Shown in pieces: positions 37,003-39,449 of a DNA stretch of 39,449 nucleotides. Below the pieces are notes generated by a model, which made no database searches, had not been told where the DNA came from, and worked only from the letters and a program-made list of their open reading frames with translations. The first letter of the stretch is position 1; each line of letters begins with the position of its first letter. The stretch covers positions 34,852 through 74,300 of the forward strand of contig JACNFO010000034.1 of NCBI GenBank assembly GCA_014384565.1, read 5' to 3'. Origin of the DNA: Candidatus Pseudothioglobus aerophilus (GTDB lineage Bacteria > Pseudomonadota > Gammaproteobacteria > PS1 > Pseudothioglobaceae). The position numbers and the translations under genes were made by a program.

Positions 37003-37776
37003 ATGAGCTTAGCAAAAAGAATAATCCCATGCCTTGATGTCCGCGACGGGAGGGTTGTCAAAGGCATCAAGTTTGTTGATATTAAAGACGCTGGAGATCC
37101 GGTTGAGGTGGCAAAGCGTTATGATAATGAAGGCGCTGACGAGATAACATTTCTAGATATTACGGCATCACATGAAGGAAGAAACACCACGATAGAAATG
37201 GTTGCGAGGATTGCTGATCAGGTCTTTATTCCTCTTACTGTTGGTGGCGGTATTCGAAACGCTGATGATGTTCGGGCAATGTTAAAGGCGGGCGCTGACA
37301 AAGTTGCAGTGAACTCTGCTGCAATTTTTAACCCAAAGCTTATTAATGAGCTTTGCGCTATTTTTGGCTCACAGTGTATCGTTATAGCGATTGATGCAAA
37401 GCGAGTGTCCTCTAATCCATTGAAGTGGGAAATATTCACCCATGGAGGGCGAAAACCTACAGGCATTAATGCCATAGATTGGGCCATAAAAATGACAGAA
37501 GGAGAAAATGGTGCTGGAGAAATTCTTCTTACATCAATGGACAGGGACGGCACTAAAGATGGATTTGATCTTGAGCTAACTAAGGCAGTGTCTGACGCAG
37601 TTGACGTTCCTCTAATTGCCTCTGGCGGTGTTGGTAATTTATCACATTTATCTGAGGGCGTTATTGATGGCGGAGCTGATGCAGTTCTTGCTGCGAGCAT
37701 CTTTCACTTTGGGGAGTTTACTGTAGAAGAGGCTAAAAAAGCAATGCGAGAAAATGGCATAGAAGTTAGGCTTTAG
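37003..37776 (+). CDS. hisF: Imidazole glycerol phosphate synthase subunit HisF
   Basis: HisF is the cyclase half of the HisH-HisF complex and makes imidazole glycerol phosphate and AICAR from PRFAR and ammonia. The 257-residue TIM barrel has the catalytic Asp11 in [12 protein letters not shown], the GGGIR phosphate-binding loop, and the second catalytic Asp near residue 130 in VIAIDAKR, then [14 protein letters not shown]. The length is typical. It is separated from hisH and hisA, which are not in the window. It diverges from uppS and lies 59 bases before the oxidase-assembly genes on the same strand, with only a weak hairpin (GCGTA/TACGC at 37801-37814) between. Confidence 0.97.
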   Translation: MSLAKRIIPCLDVRDGRVVKGIKFVDIKDAGDPVEVAKRYDNEGADEITFLDITASHEGRNTTIEMVARIADQVFIPLTVGGGIRNADDVRAMLKAGADKVAVNSAAIFNPKLINELCAIFGSQCIVIAIDAKRVSSNPLKWEIFTHGGRKPTGINAIDWAIKMTEGENGAGEILLTSMDRDGTKDGFDLELTKAVSDAVDVPLIASGGVGNLSHLSEGVIDGGADAVLAASIFHFGEFTVEEAKKAMRENGIEVRL

Positions 37777-37835
37777 CTGGTTGAGTTTTTAAGTTCATAA
37801 GCGTATCATTACGCAGTTTTGACTCTAGGGAACAA

Positions 37836-38372
37836 ATGACAGTAAAAAAAGATTTTTGGGTATTGTTATCGATATTTATTCTGCCCATAGCCATTGGCAC
37901 TTTATTTTTTTATTTGAATCCGACTTATTTCAGTCAGAATACGGTTAACTATGGTGAGCTTATTCGCCCAGTTATAACAACTGAAAAAGCTGATATTGAA
38001 TTTGAAGAGGAGGCCACTTTTAATGGCTTTTGGACGCTAGCATACGCTTCAAAAAACTGTGATAGCACCTGTGAACAGGCTGTTGCAGATATTAAAACGA
38101 TTCGCACCCTCATAAACATGGACATGCGAAGAATTCAAAGAGTTTTGATTACTGAAGATGGGTCGCTACCTATGGGTAGTGATGAAAACTTACTTATAGC
38201 TAGAGTTACTAATAAAAAGTTAGCTGCTAAGCTTGCAGAGTTTCCAGAAAATTCAATTTTTTTAATTGATCCAATTGGTAACTTTATGCTGTATTACAAC
38301 TCAAAAGACATCAACATTAAGTTTGTGCTAAAGGATCTTAAGCGCCTACTCAAATATTCAAGGATAGGCTAA
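37836..38372 (+). CDS. Membrane-anchored Sco/thioredoxin-like oxidase assembly protein
   Basis: The 178-residue product has one N-terminal membrane anchor (about 8-27) and a periplasmic thioredoxin-like domain. Cys75 and Cys79 form CDSTC, a CxxxC motif as in Sco1/SenC copper chaperones, and IFLIDPIGNFMLYY matches the later Sco strand. No histidine occurs anywhere in the protein, so the third copper ligand of Sco is missing; it more likely acts as a thiol reductase or a non-copper relative. Genes of this type occur near ctaA and ctaB in oxidase assembly clusters. Its stop overlaps the ctaB start by one base, and AGGG precedes its ATG. Confidence 0.72.
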   Translation: MTVKKDFWVLLSIFILPIAIGTLFFYLNPTYFSQNTVNYGELIRPVITTEKADIEFEEEATFNGFWTLAYASKNCDSTCEQAVADIKTIRTLINMDMRRIQRVLITEDGSLPMGSDENLLIARVTNKKLAAKLAEFPENSIFLIDPIGNFMLYYNSKDINIKFVLKDLKRLLKYSRIG

Positions 38373-39268
38373 TGGGCAGCCTTCCCTCTCTTAGAGACCT
38401 CTTGGGGCTTTGTAAGCTGAAAGTTGTCTCGCTGATTTTGCTTACTGCTGTTGTTGGAATGTTATTAGCGGTGCCATACCTTCCTAATCTTTTTCTGATT
38501 GTTGTCGCTTCTGCAGGAATATCATTAGCCGCAATGTCTGCTGCAGTTTTTAATCACGTGGTCGACGAAAAAATTGATACAAAGATGTCTCGTACCGATC
38601 GTCGTCCTCTGCCTGAGGGCAGAGTAACTCGAAACCAAGCGCTGATATGGGGGTTCTTTTTAGGCGTTGTAGGCATTTCACTATTGGTAATTTATGTTAA
38701 TTTATTGACTGCAATTTTGACGCTTATTTCTTTGATAGGCTATGCTGTTTTTTATACAATGTATTTAAAGAGAGCCACACCTCAAAATATAGTTATTGGC
38801 GGCGCTGCAGGGGCTGCTCCTCCAGTTCTTGGATGGACCTCTATAGCAGGATCTCAGGGAATTGAATATGCACTTTTGCTTTTTTTAATCGTCTTTATTT
38901 GGACACCTCCCCACTTTTGGGCTTTAGCTATTCATAGGCGAGAGGAATATAAGAAAGCTGAAATACCAATGCTCCCAGTTACCCATGGCCTTGAATTTAC
39001 TCGAGTACAAATTCTCTTATATACAGTGCTATTATTTTTGGTCGCTCTTTTGCCTTATCTTACTGGGATGAGCGGTTTAATCTACTTAGTTTCTGCTGCG
39101 ACCCTAGGCGCACTGTTTTTAGGCTACTCCATCAAGATTTTTATAGAGCCAGAAAATCCAAAGATTGCATTTAAAACCTTTAAATTTTCGATTAATTATT
39201 TAATGGTTTTGTTCTTAGCCTTGCTGCTTGATCACTATCTTTTGATGACCTTTGGAATCTCCTCCTAG
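38372..39268 (+). CDS. ctaB: Heme O synthase (protoheme IX farnesyltransferase)
   Basis: This inner-membrane prenyltransferase (CtaB/CyoE, UbiA superfamily) farnesylates heme B to heme O for heme-copper oxidases. The 298-residue product has about nine membrane helices and the two Asp-rich motifs: NHVVDEKIDTKMSRTDRRPLP, here about residues 50-70, and the second region with the polar loop between later helices (HRREEYKKAEIPMLPV). The length is standard. It is coupled to the upstream Sco-like gene by a one-base overlap and followed two bases later by a DUF2970 gene. Heme O may then be converted to heme A if ctaA is present elsewhere. Confidence 0.95.
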   Translation: MGSLPSLRDLLGLCKLKVVSLILLTAVVGMLLAVPYLPNLFLIVVASAGISLAAMSAAVFNHVVDEKIDTKMSRTDRRPLPEGRVTRNQALIWGFFLGVVGISLLVIYVNLLTAILTLISLIGYAVFYTMYLKRATPQNIVIGGAAGAAPPVLGWTSIAGSQGIEYALLLFLIVFIWTPPHFWALAIHRREEYKKAEIPMLPVTHGLEFTRVQILLYTVLLFLVALLPYLTGMSGLIYLVSAATLGALFLGYSIKIFIEPENPKIAFKTFKFSINYLMVLFLALLLDHYLLMTFGISS

Positions 39269-39270
39269 TA

Positions 39271-39449
39271 ATGGGCTCTTTATTGCAAGTCTTTAGAGCG
39301 GTAGCTTCTGCAATGATTGGGGTGGGAAAAAAGAAACATTTAGCGCAAGATTTTGAGTCTACAGAGAAGACTGGCCCTTGGCCTTACGTTATTGTTGGAG
39401 TTATTATGACAACGCTTTTTATTGGAACTATTCTATTTGCAGTTAGGCT
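39271..39449 (+). CDS. DUF2970 family small membrane protein (3' truncated)
   Basis: An ATG two bases after the ctaB stop opens a frame that runs off the right edge after 59 complete codons. It reads as a short helical N-terminus (MGSLLQVFRAVASAMIGVG), a polar KKKHLAQDFE segment and a membrane helix from about residue 39. The SAMIGVG, then KKxxxxxDF, then single-helix pattern is that of DUF2970, small proteins often found in cytochrome c oxidase operons. The function of the family is unknown; position suggests an oxidase-related role. The C-terminus is outside the window. Confidence 0.75.
   Translation, partial: MGSLLQVFRAVASAMIGVGKKKHLAQDFESTEKTGPWPYVIVGVIMTTLFIGTILFAVR

Noticed and set aside
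37218-37700. 160-residue open frame on the minus strand inside hisF
   Set aside because: It is antisense to the intact HisF barrel; its serine- and proline-rich product is typical of a shadow frame.
37801-37820. GCGTA/TACGC hairpin followed by TTTT as a hisF terminator
   Set aside because: Only five pairs, and the T-run is short and offset by two bases; mentioned with hisF but not called.

Overview
The window is an AT-rich stretch of a gammaproteobacterial chromosome with little accessory DNA. The gene content suggests a marine, aerobic, probably sulfur-oxidising and CO2-fixing lineage of the SUP05/Thioglobus type or its bivalve-symbiont relatives. The clues are a PrkB-type phosphoribulokinase beside the dnaA-dnaN-recF-gyrB cluster, a bc1 complex followed by sspA-sspB, a secG-tRNA-Leu(GAG) pair, and compact AT-rich genes often lacking Shine-Dalgarno sites. 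The lineage is inferred from this combination, not from a database search.

Layout. (1) 1-1130: the 3' end of a probable rpsB with a lysine/alanine/proline repeat tail, tsf, and a strong bidirectional terminator. (2) 1137-8115, all minus strand: an RND/MMPL exporter with an acidic hexapeptide repeat, an EamA transporter, tRNA-Leu(GAG), secG, tpiA and a large flavin/iron-sulfur amine dehydrogenase. (3) 8306-15487, all plus strand: dnaA, dnaN, recF, gyrB and phosphoribulokinase. The strand switch at dnaA and the AT-rich dnaA-dnaN gap make this the likely origin region. (4) 15512-18925, minus: leuS and a class 1B-like pyrD, then bioD on plus. (5) 19609-23616, minus: dciA-like gene, petA-petB-petC, a terminator, then sspA-sspB. 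(6) 23664-27404, plus: secA and pyrC. (7) 27393-32987, minus: a tight run purC, DUF2797 protein, an uncharacterised P-loop protein, metA, mutY, ribF. (8) 33043-36884, minus: uppS, cdsA, dxr and an M23 peptidase (envelope building). (9) 37003-39449, plus: hisF, a Sco-like assembly protein, heme O synthase (ctaB) and a truncated DUF2970 gene, resembling the tail of a cytochrome c oxidase assembly locus.

Most genes are housekeeping: replication initiation, translation, Sec export, pyrimidine/purine/histidine/methionine/biotin/FAD synthesis, envelope precursors, and the bc1-oxidase respiratory chain. Phosphoribulokinase and triosephosphate isomerase fit a Calvin cycle. I found no CRISPR array, insertion sequence, prophage, toxin-antitoxin pair or defence island. 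No stretch of more than 300 bases lacks a gene. The least understood items are the P-loop protein with its DUF2797 neighbour, the amine dehydrogenase with a rebuilt substrate pocket, the two in-frame repeat expansions, and the possible DnaA-linked control of gyrB.
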